DNA from: Caldithrix sp.
GTDB lineage: Bacteria; KSB1; UBA2214; DYKH01
Reading direction: 5' to 3'
Assembly: GCA_020722685.1 (NCBI GenBank)
Contig: DYKH01000112.1
Location: 1-17,268 of the forward strand
DNA: 17,268 nucleotides
A model generated the notes under the pieces. That model had not been told where the DNA came from and did not search any database. It was given only the letters and a program-made list of their open reading frames with translations. How positions within the stretch are numbered: position 1 is the first letter of the stretch; each line of letters opens with the position of its first letter. A program made the position numbers and the translations under genes. Positions 1-9,182 of the stretch are shown here, piece after piece.

Positions 1-3000
1 CGATACATTGCTCCCGATGAGGGTAAAAATTCGTGTTCATTTTCTGTTGCTGGCTCCGATACTTTTGATTGGACCCCCTTAAGCTTAACTTCCAGTTGGG
101 CATGGATTTCGAAGACTCCAAACTCCTTCAATCTAAACGCTGGCTTTATAGACTTTGCTATTAAGAATCGGGAATCGGGTACAAAGATTGATAAGATCCT
201 CTTGACCACAAACTCTTATACTCCCAGCGGCACGGGTGGCACAACGCAGCCGTTTAGCTTCATCACTGATGCGTCCGGCGTAGCTTATACCTTTTTGACT
301 TTTGGGACTCAAGCTGGATTGGTGCAGGTGACGGCCGAAGCGCAGGTACCGCATGGCTCACCTTTGACGTTTCAGGAATATGCGGAGGCGGGTGATCCTG
401 TAAGAATGGAATACGCTTCTAATAGCATCATGTCAGGCCCCGCTGGACAAATCCTTTCCGAACCCTTTGCGGTGCAGCTTTTCGATCAATATGATAATAA
501 ATGTTCCGGAGTTTCAGTCGATTTTGTGATCGTCAATGGCGGAGATGGCCATTTTAGCGGTCAAGATTCTATTAGAGTTGCTTCTGACAGTACAGGCATT
601 GCCGGCGCGAGATTAACCCTCGGCTATAGCGGAACGAACGTGGAGGCAAGACTACCGGATTTCCCCAATATTACACCTCTACTCTTTAAAGCGAGTCCTA
701 ATGCGAATATTCCATCTCGAATCGACACCTTGGCTGGTACGCAGCATGTCGCCACGGTTCACCATGCGCTGCCTAATCCCTTAATGGTCCGGGTCGTTGA
801 CGCTGAAGAGAATCCGGTTGTTGGCTTTCCCGTGCTCTTCACAGTTGTTCGGGGCGGATTTTTGAACTCGTCCGCCAAAAGTGTTATTGACTCCACCGAT
901 ACGGAAGGAATTGCTTCGGTAACGATAACCTTAGGGGATACGGCGGGTATTCATAATAATGTTGTAAGCGTCGAGGCAAAACTCGGAAAGGTGCACTTGA
1001 ATAACTCACCATTGGAGTTTAAGGCCTCCGCCGTTCCTGATACGCCAAATAGCTTGATCAAAATCTCCGGCGAGCCTCAATCGTGGTACGCCGGCGAAAC
1101 CTTCCCGCAACCGTTGGTGGTCAAGGTCAGCGATCAGTATGGCAATGGGATAAAAGACCACGATGTGGAATTTGGCGTGCAAACCGGCACAGGCAATTTT
1201 GATGGCCAAGTCACCACCACGGCGGGTCCACACAGAACTGTGCAAACGGACACTACAGGGAAAGCCCAAGTGTCCTATACCGCAGGTAGCGCAACGGGCA
1301 CGAATCAGATCAAGGTCGATGCCGGGATCGCGGGCGCACAAACCTTCTCATTGACGGTTAATCCAGCGAGGCCGAGCAAATTAACCAAGATTTCCGGAGA
1401 CAATCCGGTTCAGCAAGCGACGGTGGGGACCAAACTCACAAACGCCTTCAAGGTTAGGGTGACGGATCCGTTTGACGTCTACAAGCCCGGCGTATCGATC
1501 ACTTTTCGAGTAGAATCAGGGGGTGGTAAATTTGATAATGGCTTGGATTCCCTGATAGCGACCACGAGCTCCAATGGCGAAGCACAGGCTTTCTTAACTC
1601 TCGGTACCGTGGCAGGATTCCAAAATCAGCAGGTACAAGTGCTGTCCCGACCCTATCCATCTATAGCTCCTGTGACGTTCGTTGCCTCTGCCTTAACTGG
1701 AGACGCAGCAAAATTAGCTGCTGCAAGCGACACGGCTTTTTCTGATACTGCCGACACTGGGCCGGTTTCCTTGAGCGTAAAAGTCATGGACCAATACGAC
1801 AATCCAAAACAAGGATATTCTATCACCTTTGGCATCACTGCCGGCGATGGGCGCTTTGACAACGGCAATGCCGCCGTAACTGACACATCTAATGACAGCG
1901 GAATTGCTACGGCTAAGTATTTTATGGGAACCAGTACTAGTGAAGAGAATGTCATTTATGCCTCCTCCACCAATGGAACATATCTCGACGGTGGCCCGGT
2001 CAAATTCACGGGAACGGTTTTGCCCAAGCCTCCGGCAGGGCTGGAACCTCTTGCTGCGAGTATGAATCAAGCAGGGCGCATACTTGAACCATTGCCTTTG
2101 CCCCTCACGGTCACGGTGCAGGATGAGTATAGGAACCCAGTGCCCAGCATCCCGGTGCATTTTCAAGTCTTAAGCCAAGGCGGCGCAATAGATGGCAACC
2201 CGGAGGCGGAGCCCACCACGGATCCGTATGGCCAAGCGTCGGTGTCCTACACCCTCGGCACCAAAGCCGGCAGCAACAGTGATACGGTAAAGGTCACAGT
2301 CCGGGGTTTCGTCCAAATCCAGCCGGTGTTTTTCTACGCCTCGGCGGAGGCGGGTGATCCTGCCAAGTCGATCATCGATGGAGATAGTGTTTGGACCAAT
2401 ATTCCGGTGAAAAGCACCATCACCCCGAGAGTCGAAGTGATGGATCGACATGGCAATGCTGTGGCGGGCGCTCGAGTGCGCTTTCGTGTTGAAGACGGCG
2501 GGGGCACTGTAGCTTCCAAGCCAGACACCGCTTCGAGTCTGACAAATGGCTCTGGGATATGCTCAATCACCTGGGTCGTTGGTCAAACACCTGATACCAA
2601 CAAGGTGCAAGCAACATTGCTCCAGAACGGCTCGCCTATTTCTGGATCATACCACCAATTCTTGGCCATAACCAGGGCTGGAGAACCTCGTTATTTGATA
2701 CGCGTAGGGCCTCAGGAAATTTCGGGTGTGATAGATCAACCCCTGGATTTGACTGCAAAGGTGATTGATGCTTCTGATAATCCAATAGCAAGTCATCCGG
2801 TTGGTTTTGTGCTCAAGAAAGGTCAGGGTGAGTTCACGCCACCCAATGGACAGGTCTTGACTAACGAACACGGTCTGGCACGAATTAGCTTTAAGCCAAA
2901 GGGTCAACCAGGAATGCTCAGTCATGCCATACAGTGCTCTTCCAAATACAATGGCATTGACCTTTATGACAAGCAAAACGCTTATGTTAATTTCCTCATT

Positions 3001-5448
3001 AATACAACACGCGAGCAATTCGCAGACAAAATTGGGGTGATTTCCCCCAATTCCAAGACCTTCAACACCACGGCGGGATCGACCACAACGGTTCAGGTAA
3101 AAGCGGAAAGCACTTCTGGCGCGGCTGTCGCGGGCCAGATGATCAGCTTTGCGGCCCTCGATAGCACGGGCGGCTACCTTGCCGGTAGTCCGGGACAAGA
3201 CTCAGTCGATCTATATACCAACGACAGCGGAATAGCTGAAACGACGTGGATGGTCGGTACGCTAGCGGGAAAGACCAGCCGGTTGGCAATCAGCGCGACA
3301 ACTCAGCAAGGCAGCCATCTGAAAGGCTCTCCCGACACCTTGAAGGCGAGCATCATCCCCGGCCCCCCGGCCCGCAACCATTCGAAAATCGCATTTACTG
3401 ATTTGCCGTACGTCAAAGAGGATTTGCTCGTCACCGTTACGGTGGCAGACACGTTCAACAATCCGATCGCCGGCATACAAGTAGAGTTGGCCTCCGAGGA
3501 CACCAGCTTGAAGGTGATCCAACAGCCGCCGGTGACGGATGCGAAGGGACAGGCCATCGGCAGCGTGAGATCGAGCCAGATTGGTACCAAACGGCTCTTT
3601 GCCAAAATAAAAGCAACCGACAAAACCATCGCCTCCCGGGACATAAGCTTTAGCGTGGGGCTTTTAGATAAGTTGCTGCCCATTTCAGGTAGCCCCCAAG
3701 GTAACGTGGGAACGCTATTGAGCGATTCGCTGGCGGTGAAGGCGGTGGACAGGAACGACTTTGCCCTTGCCAACGTGGTCGTAGAGTTCACTACCGCCGA
3801 GGCATCAGGCGCCCTTTTCTTAGAGTCGCAACAGCCAAGCTACATCGATACTACTAATGCTAAAGGCATCGCCTCGGCGCACTTTATTCTGGGAACGAAT
3901 CAGGGACCTTATGTGGCGGCGGCGAAGGCAGATGGAAAGGAGACCACGTTTGTTGTAACAGCGTTTACTCCGACCAATCCGAAAAAGCTGGAAATCGTAG
4001 CCGGGAATGCTCAACCTGGGCGGCGAGACAGCATTCTATCCGACTCTTTTGTTGTTGAGGTGACAGATTACAATAACCGGATAGTCTGGAATGAACCGGT
4101 CACCTTTAGGCCTCTCAATGGCGGTGAGATCATCGGCCAAAATCCCGCCCGCACGAACTATCGCGGCCAGGCATCGGTCCAGTATCGAGTGGGAAGCGGA
4201 CCGATTGACTCAGTCGAAGCCAAGCTTACGAACGGGCAAGAGGTCGTTTTTACTGCAAACGTGGAGCAAGAAAAGCCGGACAGCTTGAAGTTGATTTCAG
4301 GCAGCGGACAGCGAGGAACAATCAACACGGAATTGGTGTATCCGATTGTGGTCAAAGTTGTGGGCAAATCCGGCAATGGGATCAGCGGGAAAGAGGTAAC
4401 TTTCTTGCCGATGAACGATCCGACGCGAAGGAAAAGGGAGTTGACTGATGACTCTGGCCTGGCACAATATCGATGGACGATTGGCAATTCCACCAGTCCT
4501 AACGGCAATACTCTAAACGTTATCAGCTCGAACCTGGCCGGCCTTACAGTTACTGCGACCGGCGTTTCGAACAATTTCCCAGTGTTCGTCGGTTTGCCCA
4601 GCGATACCACAGTCGCTGCCGGACAGCTTTTGGAAATTGAAATCAAGGCTGAAGACAAGGATGCGGCGGATCAGAATCGACTCGTCTACCAGATCAAGGA
4701 CTTGCCGCACGGCTCGCGATTCGATTCGAGCACACAAGTTTTTTCCTGGACGCCGACTCCTCAGGATCAGGAAGGCATTTGGATGCTACATCTGCGGGTT
4801 GAGGATAACAAAACGGGTAATGAACGCGGATTCGATGTGGACTCGATAAGGATCACAGTCACACCTGAAACCATCGTCGAGTTGTCAAACTTTGAAGGGT
4901 CTGTCGCACCATACAAGGGCATTGTCCTGAATTGGAAGACGAATCAGGAATTCGACAATCTCGGCTTTGACGTTCTGCGCAGCTTTTCGGAGAACGGCCC
5001 ATACCACAAGATCAACAGCGGACTTGTCAAAAGTCAGGCGGAGGGCAAATACAGCTTTACCGACAGTGCTGTTGTGGCCGGGCGGAAGTATTATTACAAG
5101 CTGGAAGACATCAACAACAATGGTGTGCGCACTCCGCATGGGCCGGTTGTGGTGGAGTTGCCATTGCCGGACAAGTTCCAGTTGCTGCAGAACTATCCCA
5201 ATCCCTTTAATCCCCGGACGACCATCCGCTTCCAATTGCCAAAGGCGGCGGCTACCAGAATCAGTATCTATAACATGCTGGGACAGGAAGTGAAGCGAAT
5301 TGTGGATCGGCCAATGGAGCCGGGCTATCACGAAGTCCTATGGGACGGACGGAATGAAGCCGGGACGCAAGTCGGTTCCGGTGTCTATTACTATCGCATC
5401 GAAGCAGGGGAGTTTAGAGATACCAAGAAAATGGCACTGCTGCGATAG
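1..5448 (+). CDS. Giant multi-Ig (Big1/invasin-like) T9SS-sorted surface protein, 5' partial
   Basis: The frame is open from base 1, so the gene starts upstream of the window and 1815 C-terminal residues are visible. An in-frame TTG at 202 is not a convincing start. Residues 1 to about 75 look like the tail of a jelly-roll carbohydrate-binding domain, with the signature RESGTKIDKILLT followed by YTPSG. A half Ig-like unit follows, then about 13 Big1-like repeats of roughly 100-115 residues, starting near residues 130, 235, 346, 455, 567, 675, 785, 894, 1004, 1121, 1221, 1324 and 1423. Most carry a V.D.x.N-type strand and a TD..G.A...LG-type motif. Residues about 1522-1621 resemble a putative-Ig/cadherin-like domain (He_PIG type) and about 1624-1720 an Fn3-like domain. 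Residues about 1725-1815 are a type A T9SS sorting domain with NYPNPFNP, YNMLGQEV and GSGVYYYRI. The role is inferred: a secreted or surface-anchored adhesin or structural protein. Ligand unknown. Confidence 0.9.
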   Translation, partial: RYIAPDEGKNSCSFSVAGSDTFDWTPLSLTSSWAWISKTPNSFNLNAGFIDFAIKNRESGTKIDKILLTTNSYTPSGTGGTTQPFSFITDASGVAYTFLTFGTQAGLVQVTAEAQVPHGSPLTFQEYAEAGDPVRMEYASNSIMSGPAGQILSEPFAVQLFDQYDNKCSGVSVDFVIVNGGDGHFSGQDSIRVASDSTGIAGARLTLGYSGTNVEARLPDFPNITPLLFKASPNANIPSRIDTLAGTQHVATVHHALPNPLMVRVVDAEENPVVGFPVLFTVVRGGFLNSSAKSVIDSTDTEGIASVTITLGDTAGIHNNVVSVEAKLGKVHLNNSPLEFKASAVPDTPNSLIKISGEPQSWYAGETFPQPLVVKVSDQYGNGIKDHDVEFGVQTGTGNFDGQVTTTAGPHRTVQTDTTGKAQVSYTAGSATGTNQIKVDAGIAGAQTFSLTVNPARPSKLTKISGDNPVQQATVGTKLTNAFKVRVTDPFDVYKPGVSITFRVESGGGKFDNGLDSLIATTSSNGEAQAFLTLGTVAGFQNQQVQVLSRPYPSIAPVTFVASALTGDAAKLAAASDTAFSDTADTGPVSLSVKVMDQYDNPKQGYSITFGITAGDGRFDNGNAAVTDTSNDSGIATAKYFMGTSTSEENVIYASSTNGTYLDGGPVKFTGTVLPKPPAGLEPLAASMNQAGRILEPLPLPLTVTVQDEYRNPVPSIPVHFQVLSQGGAIDGNPEAEPTTDPYGQASVSYTLGTKAGSNSDTVKVTVRGFVQIQPVFFYASAEAGDPAKSIIDGDSVWTNIPVKSTITPRVEVMDRHGNAVAGARVRFRVEDGGGTVASKPDTASSLTNGSGICSITWVVGQTPDTNKVQATLLQNGSPISGSYHQFLAITRAGEPRYLIRVGPQEISGVIDQPLDLTAKVIDASDNPIASHPVGFVLKKGQGEFTPPNGQVLTNEHGLARISFKPKGQPGMLSHAIQCSSKYNGIDLYDKQNAYVNFLINTTREQFADKIGVISPNSKTFNTTAGSTTTVQVKAESTSGAAVAGQMISFAALDSTGGYLAGSPGQDSVDLYTNDSGIAETTWMVGTLAGKTSRLAISATTQQGSHLKGSPDTLKASIIPGPPARNHSKIAFTDLPYVKEDLLVTVTVADTFNNPIAGIQVELASEDTSLKVIQQPPVTDAKGQAIGSVRSSQIGTKRLFAKIKATDKTIASRDISFSVGLLDKLLPISGSPQGNVGTLLSDSLAVKAVDRNDFALANVVVEFTTAEASGALFLESQQPSYIDTTNAKGIASAHFILGTNQGPYVAAAKADGKETTFVVTAFTPTNPKKLEIVAGNAQPGRRDSILSDSFVVEVTDYNNRIVWNEPVTFRPLNGGEIIGQNPARTNYRGQASVQYRVGSGPIDSVEAKLTNGQEVVFTANVEQEKPDSLKLISGSGQRGTINTELVYPIVVKVVGKSGNGISGKEVTFLPMNDPTRRKRELTDDSGLAQYRWTIGNSTSPNGNTLNVISSNLAGLTVTATGVSNNFPVFVGLPSDTTVAAGQLLEIEIKAEDKDAADQNRLVYQIKDLPHGSRFDSSTQVFSWTPTPQDQEGIWMLHLRVEDNKTGNERGFDVDSIRITVTPETIVELSNFEGSVAPYKGIVLNWKTNQEFDNLGFDVLRSFSENGPYHKINSGLVKSQAEGKYSFTDSAVVAGRKYYYKLEDINNNGVRTPHGPVVVELPLPDKFQLLQNYPNPFNPRTTIRFQLPKAAATRISIYNMLGQEVKRIVDRPMEPGYHEVLWDGRNEAGTQVGSGVYYYRIEAGEFRDTKKMALLR

Positions 5449-5466
5449 CTCGTCAGGCGAGCTATC
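5444..5466 (+). other. Perfect hairpin overlapping the adhesin stop codon
   Basis: GATAGCTCG (5444-5452) and CGAGCTATC (5458-5466) form a perfect 9-bp stem with a 5-base loop, and the stop codon TAG (5446-5448) lies inside the left arm. No T run follows, so it is not a classical terminator alone. It sits 8 bases before the strong terminator hairpin and may protect the 3' end of the long mRNA. That role is inference. Confidence 0.5.
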
Positions 5467-5474
5467 GACTGCTC

Positions 5475-5515
5475 AAGGCTATCCATTCGGCGGCTTGGAT
5501 AGCCTTCATTTTTTT
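5475..5515 (+). terminator. Rho-independent terminator of the giant repeat protein gene
   Basis: AAGGCTATCCA (5475-5485) pairs perfectly with TGGATAGCCTT (5496-5506) across a 10-base loop, giving an 11-bp stem. It is followed by CA and a run of seven T (5509-5515). It lies 27 bases past the stop codon and ends the transcript before the next promoter. Confidence 0.85.
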
Positions 5516-5560
5516 GGCCTCTCCAGGGTCAGGACTTGGCCTTTCAGCTTGGAAATTCCG

Positions 5561-5624
5561 ACCGCGAATGAGCGCGAATTGGTGCGAATCTCTCCATTGG
5601 CGTTTATTGGCGTCCATTCGCGGT
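5561..5624. repeat. Imperfect palindrome of 10-base GCGAAT-type units
   Basis: ACCGCGAATG (5561-5570) is the exact reverse complement of CATTCGCGGT (5615-5624). Between them each arm carries two more degenerate 10-base units: GCGCGAAT and GTGCGAAT on the left, and ACGCCAAT twice on the opposite strand of the right. The element is non-coding and lies between a terminator and a promoter. By appearance it belongs to the class of dispersed intergenic palindromes. Copy number cannot be seen from this window. Confidence 0.55.
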
Positions 5625-5669
5625 TTGTAACCTTTTTGCTTGCGGCTTGCCGGCGTTGGGAAAATCTTC

Positions 5670-5700
5670 CTTGTTATTCAATAGAATCTTGCTAAATTTG
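5670..5700 (+). promoter_or_regulatory. Probable promoter of the EamA transporter gene (Bacteroidetes-like)
   Basis: CTTG (5670-5673), 19 bases, then TAAATTTG (5693-5700). The downstream element fits the Bacteroidetes consensus TAnnTTTG exactly, and the upstream one differs from TTTG by one base at the accepted spacing. It could also be read as a sigma70-like TTGTTA, 16 bases, TAAATT. It lies about 35 bases upstream of the start codon. Confidence 0.5.
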
Positions 5701-5734
5701 CCGCGTCAAGCTGAATACAAGTTTAAAGGTGCAA

Positions 5735-6625
5735 ATGCCCTACATCGGTGAGATCGCCGCGTTGTCCGCGGCTTTTTTGTGGGGTGGAACAGCCCTGGCG
5801 TTTTCCGCGGCCGGCCGGCGCATCGGCGGTTTCGCCACCAATTTATTGCGCATTGCGCTCGCGGTGGTGTTTCTGTCTACCACTCTTTATTTTCAAACCG
5901 GCTCTTTTTTCCCTTTTCATGCCAGCCCTTCACAGACGCTATGGCTGGGCGCCAGCGGGATTATCGGCCTGGCCATCGGTGACGGAGCGCTGTTCATCAG
6001 CTTTGTCATCATCGGCCCGCGCCTGTCCATCTTGCTGCTTTCGTTGGCGCCGCCGATTACTGCGGTCTTGGCATGGTTGTTTTTAGATGAAAGATTGGGT
6101 TTCATCGCCATTGGCGGTATTGCCCTGACAATTGGTGGTATCTTTTGGGTGGTTAGCGAGAAAACCGCCGCTGACGAATTGCGCGGCTCCAAAATAAAGG
6201 GCATCTTCTTGGGGATCATTGCTGCTTTGGGACAGGGGATCGGAATCATTTTCGCCAAAAACGGGCTACACGGAAACCTCGATGCCTTGTCTGCCACACT
6301 TTTGCGCATGCTGCCGGCTGCTATTGCAGTCTGGCTGGTGGCAATCATTTTTGGGCACGCGCTGAAAGCTCTACAATCTTTTAAGGATAAAAGAGCCACT
6401 TTGGCCACGCTGGGGGGATCCATCTTTGGTCCCTATATCGGCGTTTGGCTTTCCGTCGTTGCCGTCAAGTACACCGAGGCGGGCGTGGCGGCGACCCTGC
6501 TGGCTACCGTGCCGATTGTCATCATCCCCATGGAGATGATCGTGCACAAAACCAAACCTTCCTTGCGGGCGCTCATCGGAACGGTCGTGACTGTCATTGG
6601 GGTCGCCCTCTTGTTTCTCCGCTGA
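5735..6625 (+). CDS. EamA/DMT-family transporter (10-TM permease)
   Basis: This 296-residue protein is almost entirely hydrophobic, and about ten membrane helices can be picked out. They form two EamA-type halves at roughly residues 3-140 and 152-294, each opening on a small-residue-rich helix (GEIAALSAAFLWGG; GIFLGIIAALGQGIG). The cytoplasmic link between the halves is charged (SEKTAADELRGSKIKG). EamA/DMT proteins are inner-membrane exporters or exchangers of small metabolites such as amino acids, but the substrate cannot be read from sequence. The length matches the usual 280-300 residues. ATG 5735 is preferred because AAAGGTG (5725-5731) sits just upstream. GTG 5729 is in frame, overlaps that sequence and would add two residues. 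The gene is monocistronic, with its own promoter and no close + strand neighbour downstream. Confidence 0.9.
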   Translation: MPYIGEIAALSAAFLWGGTALAFSAAGRRIGGFATNLLRIALAVVFLSTTLYFQTGSFFPFHASPSQTLWLGASGIIGLAIGDGALFISFVIIGPRLSILLLSLAPPITAVLAWLFLDERLGFIAIGGIALTIGGIFWVVSEKTAADELRGSKIKGIFLGIIAALGQGIGIIFAKNGLHGNLDALSATLLRMLPAAIAVWLVAIIFGHALKALQSFKDKRATLATLGGSIFGPYIGVWLSVVAVKYTEAGVAATLLATVPIVIIPMEMIVHKTKPSLRALIGTVVTVIGVALLFLR

Positions 6626-6664
6626 TTGCTCCAGTTTTGCGGCCTGCATTCCCACCCGGCCTCT

Positions 6665-6756
6665 ATGTCATGCCGGAGGCATCTTTTCATGGAATCGTAG
6701 GAGACTGCCCTTTGCAAATGAAGCGTGCTCTTGAAAAGATTTCTACGAAATGACAT
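6665..6756. repeat. MITE-like intergenic inverted repeat
   Basis: The ends ATGTCAT (6665-6671) and ATGACAT (6750-6756) are reverse complements. The inner arms ATCTTTTCA (6681-6689) and TGAAAAGAT (6732-6740) are also a perfect 9-bp pair, and exactly 9 unpaired bases separate outer and inner arms on both sides. The loop is 42 bases. This symmetrical, non-coding, roughly 92-base layout between convergent genes resembles the dispersed TGTCATnCCG-type elements common in FCB genomes. That resemblance is from memory. Confidence 0.5.
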
Positions 6757-6835
6757 GTTTTACTCGCTATGGGGTTTTGCAAGGTGCATCTTTGCGGGTC
6801 GAACTATATGTCAATCACGGCATTCCATACGATGA

Positions 6836-6869
6836 CAAAACAAAAAGGGCGATCATTTGATCGCCCTTT
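6836..6869 (-). terminator. Rho-independent terminator of hppA
   Basis: AAAGGGCGATC (6844-6854) and GATCGCCCTTT (6859-6869) form an 11-bp stem with a 4-base loop. On the minus strand the stem runs into TTTTTGTTTTG (complement of 6836-6846). It begins about 33 bases past the hppA stop codon. The T tract is on the minus side, so it serves hppA rather than the EamA gene. Confidence 0.85.
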
Positions 6870-6901
6870 GAATTCAATTCTTTTGCCGTAGAGATGGTAG
6901 A

Positions 6902-9097
6902 CTATAGCAAGGAGAAGGCTATCGTCAGTCCGGCCATCACGATGGAAACCATGCTCATGAGCTTGATGAGAATATTCAAGCTTGGGCCGGAGGTGTCCTT
7001 AAACGGATCGCCCACTGTATCGCCGATGACGGCGGCCTTGTGCGCATCGGAGCCTTTGCCGCCGTAGTGGCCTTCTTCGATGAACTTTTTCGCATTGTCC
7101 CAAGCGCCACCGGCATTGGCCATAAAGACCGCCAACACAAAGCCGCCGGCGGTTCCGCCGATAAGCAAACCCATAACGCCGGCCACGCCGAGCAAAATGC
7201 CTGTGAGAACCGGGACGATAATCGCCAACAGTGAGGGCAGGAGCATTTCTCGCTGGGCGCCCTTGGTGGAGATGGCGACACAGCGCGCATAATCCGGTTC
7301 GGCTTTGCTTTCCATAATACCTGGGATTTCTCGGAATTGGCGGCGCACCTCGTCAACCATGCGGCTGGCGGCCCGGCCCACAGCGGTCATAGTCAAGCCA
7401 CAGAACATAAAGGTCATCATGGCGCCGATGAAAATGCCCACCAGGACGATTGGATTCATCAGAGTGACATTGTAATAGGTCATAAAATCAACCAAGGTGG
7501 CTTTGGCCGTTTGAACGATTTCGCCGTTGGCAAACTGCATCGTCGTCTGTCCCACGCGTAACAAAGCGACTTTGATTTCCTCCACGTAGGAAGCGAGCAG
7601 GGCCAGAGCAGTCAGGGCAGCCGAGCCGATAGCAAAGCCCTTGCCGGTCGCTGCGGTGGTATTGCCGAGGGCATCCAAAGCGTCGGTGCGTTTGCGAACT
7701 TCTTTATCCAATCCACTCATTTCCGCATTGCCGCCGGCGTTATCGGCGATGGGACCATAGGCATCTGTTGCCAAGGTGATGCCCAAAGTGGAAAGCATGC
7801 CGACCGCTGCAATGCCGATGCCGTACAATCCCATATTAACATCTGCCAGATTAAAGCTTGCGGCGGAGAGGAAAGCGAACACCGTTCCGATGACCACAGC
7901 CAAGACGGGGATTGTCGTTGACATCATGCCGGTGCCGATGCCAGCAATGATAACCGTCGCGGGTCCTGTCTTGGCGTTGTCGGCAATTCTTTGCGTCGGT
8001 CTGTAAGAGTGTGAAGTAAAATACTCGGTAGCTTTGCCGATGACGATGCCGGCCAGCAAGCCGACCACGAGCGATCCCCAGATTCCCAGATAATTGGTGA
8101 TGTTTAGCATCCGCAGGGCAAAGAAGGAAAGGATGATGATGCCAACCGAGCTGGCGTTAATACCTCGGGACAAAGCGCCGAGCAAATCCTTCTGCGCAGC
8201 ACCTTCTTTGGTGCGCACCATGAAAATGCCCACAATGGAGAGCAGTGTGCCGATGGCAGCAATAACCATGGGGGCGATGACGGCTTTGAGCTGCAAATCC
8301 GGTTTGCCGAGGAATGCTGCGGCTCCTAAGGCGGCTGTGGCCAAAATAGAACCGGCGTAAGATTCGTAAAGATCGGCTCCCATACCGGCCACGTCGCCCA
8401 CGTTGTCGCCGACGTTGTCTGCAATAGTCGCTGGGTTGCGGGGATCATCTTCGGGGATACCGGCTTCCACTTTACCGACGAGATCGGCACCGACATCAGC
8501 AGCTTTGGTATAAATACCACCACCGACACGGGCAAACAACGCCTGAGTTGAAGCGCCCATGCCGAACGTCAACATGGTGGTGGTGATGATGACCAGATTA
8601 TGCCCATTGCCTTCGCTGATGGGATAAAACGATTTCAGAATCAGGAACCACAGTGAAATGTCCAGCAAAGCCAATCCCACCACAACCAGACCCATGACCG
8701 CGCCGCTGCGGAAGGCAATTCGTAGACCGCTGTTCAGGGATTTTTGTGCGGCGTGGGCGGTACGCGCTGAAGCGTAGGTGGCGGTTTTCATGCCGAAGAA
8801 TCCGGATAATCCGGAGAAAAATCCGCCCGTCAAGAATGCAATGGGTACCCAGTTGTTTTGCACTTTGAGGACGAAAGCCATGAAGGATAGCAAAATGACC
8901 AAGCAGACAAAGACAATCCCGACCACTTTGTATTGCTGGCGAAGATAGGCCATTGCGCCTTTACGGACGTAGAGCGCTATTTGCGCCATTCGTTCGGTTC
9001 CTTCACTTTCCTTTTTCATTTGTGCAAAGAACACATAGGCAAATACGAGAGCCATGAGGGAGCCAAATGGGGCAAGCCAAAAAAGACTGTTTAGCAT
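6902..9097 (-). CDS. hppA: Membrane-bound ion-translocating pyrophosphatase (K+-dependent, probably Na+-pumping)
   Basis: This 731-residue integral membrane enzyme hydrolyses pyrophosphate to pump Na+ and/or H+ out of the cytoplasm. Family hallmarks are intact: [20 protein letters not shown] (201-220), [11 protein letters not shown] (225-235), [13 protein letters not shown] (444-456), [14 protein letters not shown] (663-676) and [15 protein letters not shown] (692-706). These carry the Asp, Glu and Lys residues that bind Mg-PPi. In [10 protein letters not shown], Ala482 and Gly485 take the place of the Lys and Thr found in K+-independent enzymes, so K+ dependence is predicted. Glu245 in ADLYES sits at the Glu position seen in Na+-pumping enzymes rather than the later Glu of plant H+ pumps. 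About 16 membrane helices are expected for the family. The ATG has GGAG (9105-9108 on the complement) 7 bases upstream. The gene appears monocistronic, with a terminator just after its stop. Confidence 0.96.
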   Translation of the reverse strand: MLNSLFWLAPFGSLMALVFAYVFFAQMKKESEGTERMAQIALYVRKGAMAYLRQQYKVVGIVFVCLVILLSFMAFVLKVQNNWVPIAFLTGGFFSGLSGFFGMKTATYASARTAHAAQKSLNSGLRIAFRSGAVMGLVVVGLALLDISLWFLILKSFYPISEGNGHNLVIITTTMLTFGMGASTQALFARVGGGIYTKAADVGADLVGKVEAGIPEDDPRNPATIADNVGDNVGDVAGMGADLYESYAGSILATAALGAAAFLGKPDLQLKAVIAPMVIAAIGTLLSIVGIFMVRTKEGAAQKDLLGALSRGINASSVGIIILSFFALRMLNITNYLGIWGSLVVGLLAGIVIGKATEYFTSHSYRPTQRIADNAKTGPATVIIAGIGTGMMSTTIPVLAVVIGTVFAFLSAASFNLADVNMGLYGIGIAAVGMLSTLGITLATDAYGPIADNAGGNAEMSGLDKEVRKRTDALDALGNTTAATGKGFAIGSAALTALALLASYVEEIKVALLRVGQTTMQFANGEIVQTAKATLVDFMTYYNVTLMNPIVLVGIFIGAMMTFMFCGLTMTAVGRAASRMVDEVRRQFREIPGIMESKAEPDYARCVAISTKGAQREMLLPSLLAIIVPVLTGILLGVAGVMGLLIGGTAGGFVLAVFMANAGGAWDNAKKFIEEGHYGGKGSDAHKAAVIGDTVGDPFKDTSGPSLNILIKLMSMVSIVMAGLTIAFSLL

Positions 9098-9153
9098 TTC
9101 TTTTCTCCAAATAAGTTGTGGAATTCCTCTTTAGCATTTGCGTTGCCCGCGCA

Positions 9154-9182
9154 ATTGTAGAACAAAATGAATCTTGTCCTAA
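9154..9182 (-). promoter_or_regulatory. Candidate promoter of hppA
   Basis: On the minus strand TTAGGA (9177-9182), 17 bases, then TACAAT (9154-9159). The -10 box matches five of six consensus bases and the -35 box is weak. Read as a Bacteroidetes-type element, TACAATTG with TTTA 20 bases upstream also nearly fits. It leaves a leader of roughly 50 bases before the hppA start. Confidence 0.35.

Noticed and set aside
202..204. TTG as start codon of the giant protein
   Set aside because: The frame is open to base 1 and the upstream residues form a recognisable domain tail, so the true start is outside the window.
2647..3198. Minus-strand open frame of 183 codons inside the giant repeat protein gene
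   Set aside because: Shadow of the repeat-coding frame. The plus frame keeps the Ig-repeat register without a break here.
5444..5624. CRISPR-like or tandem repeat array
   Set aside because: The hairpins and 10-base units differ in sequence and size and contain no regular repeat-spacer alternation.
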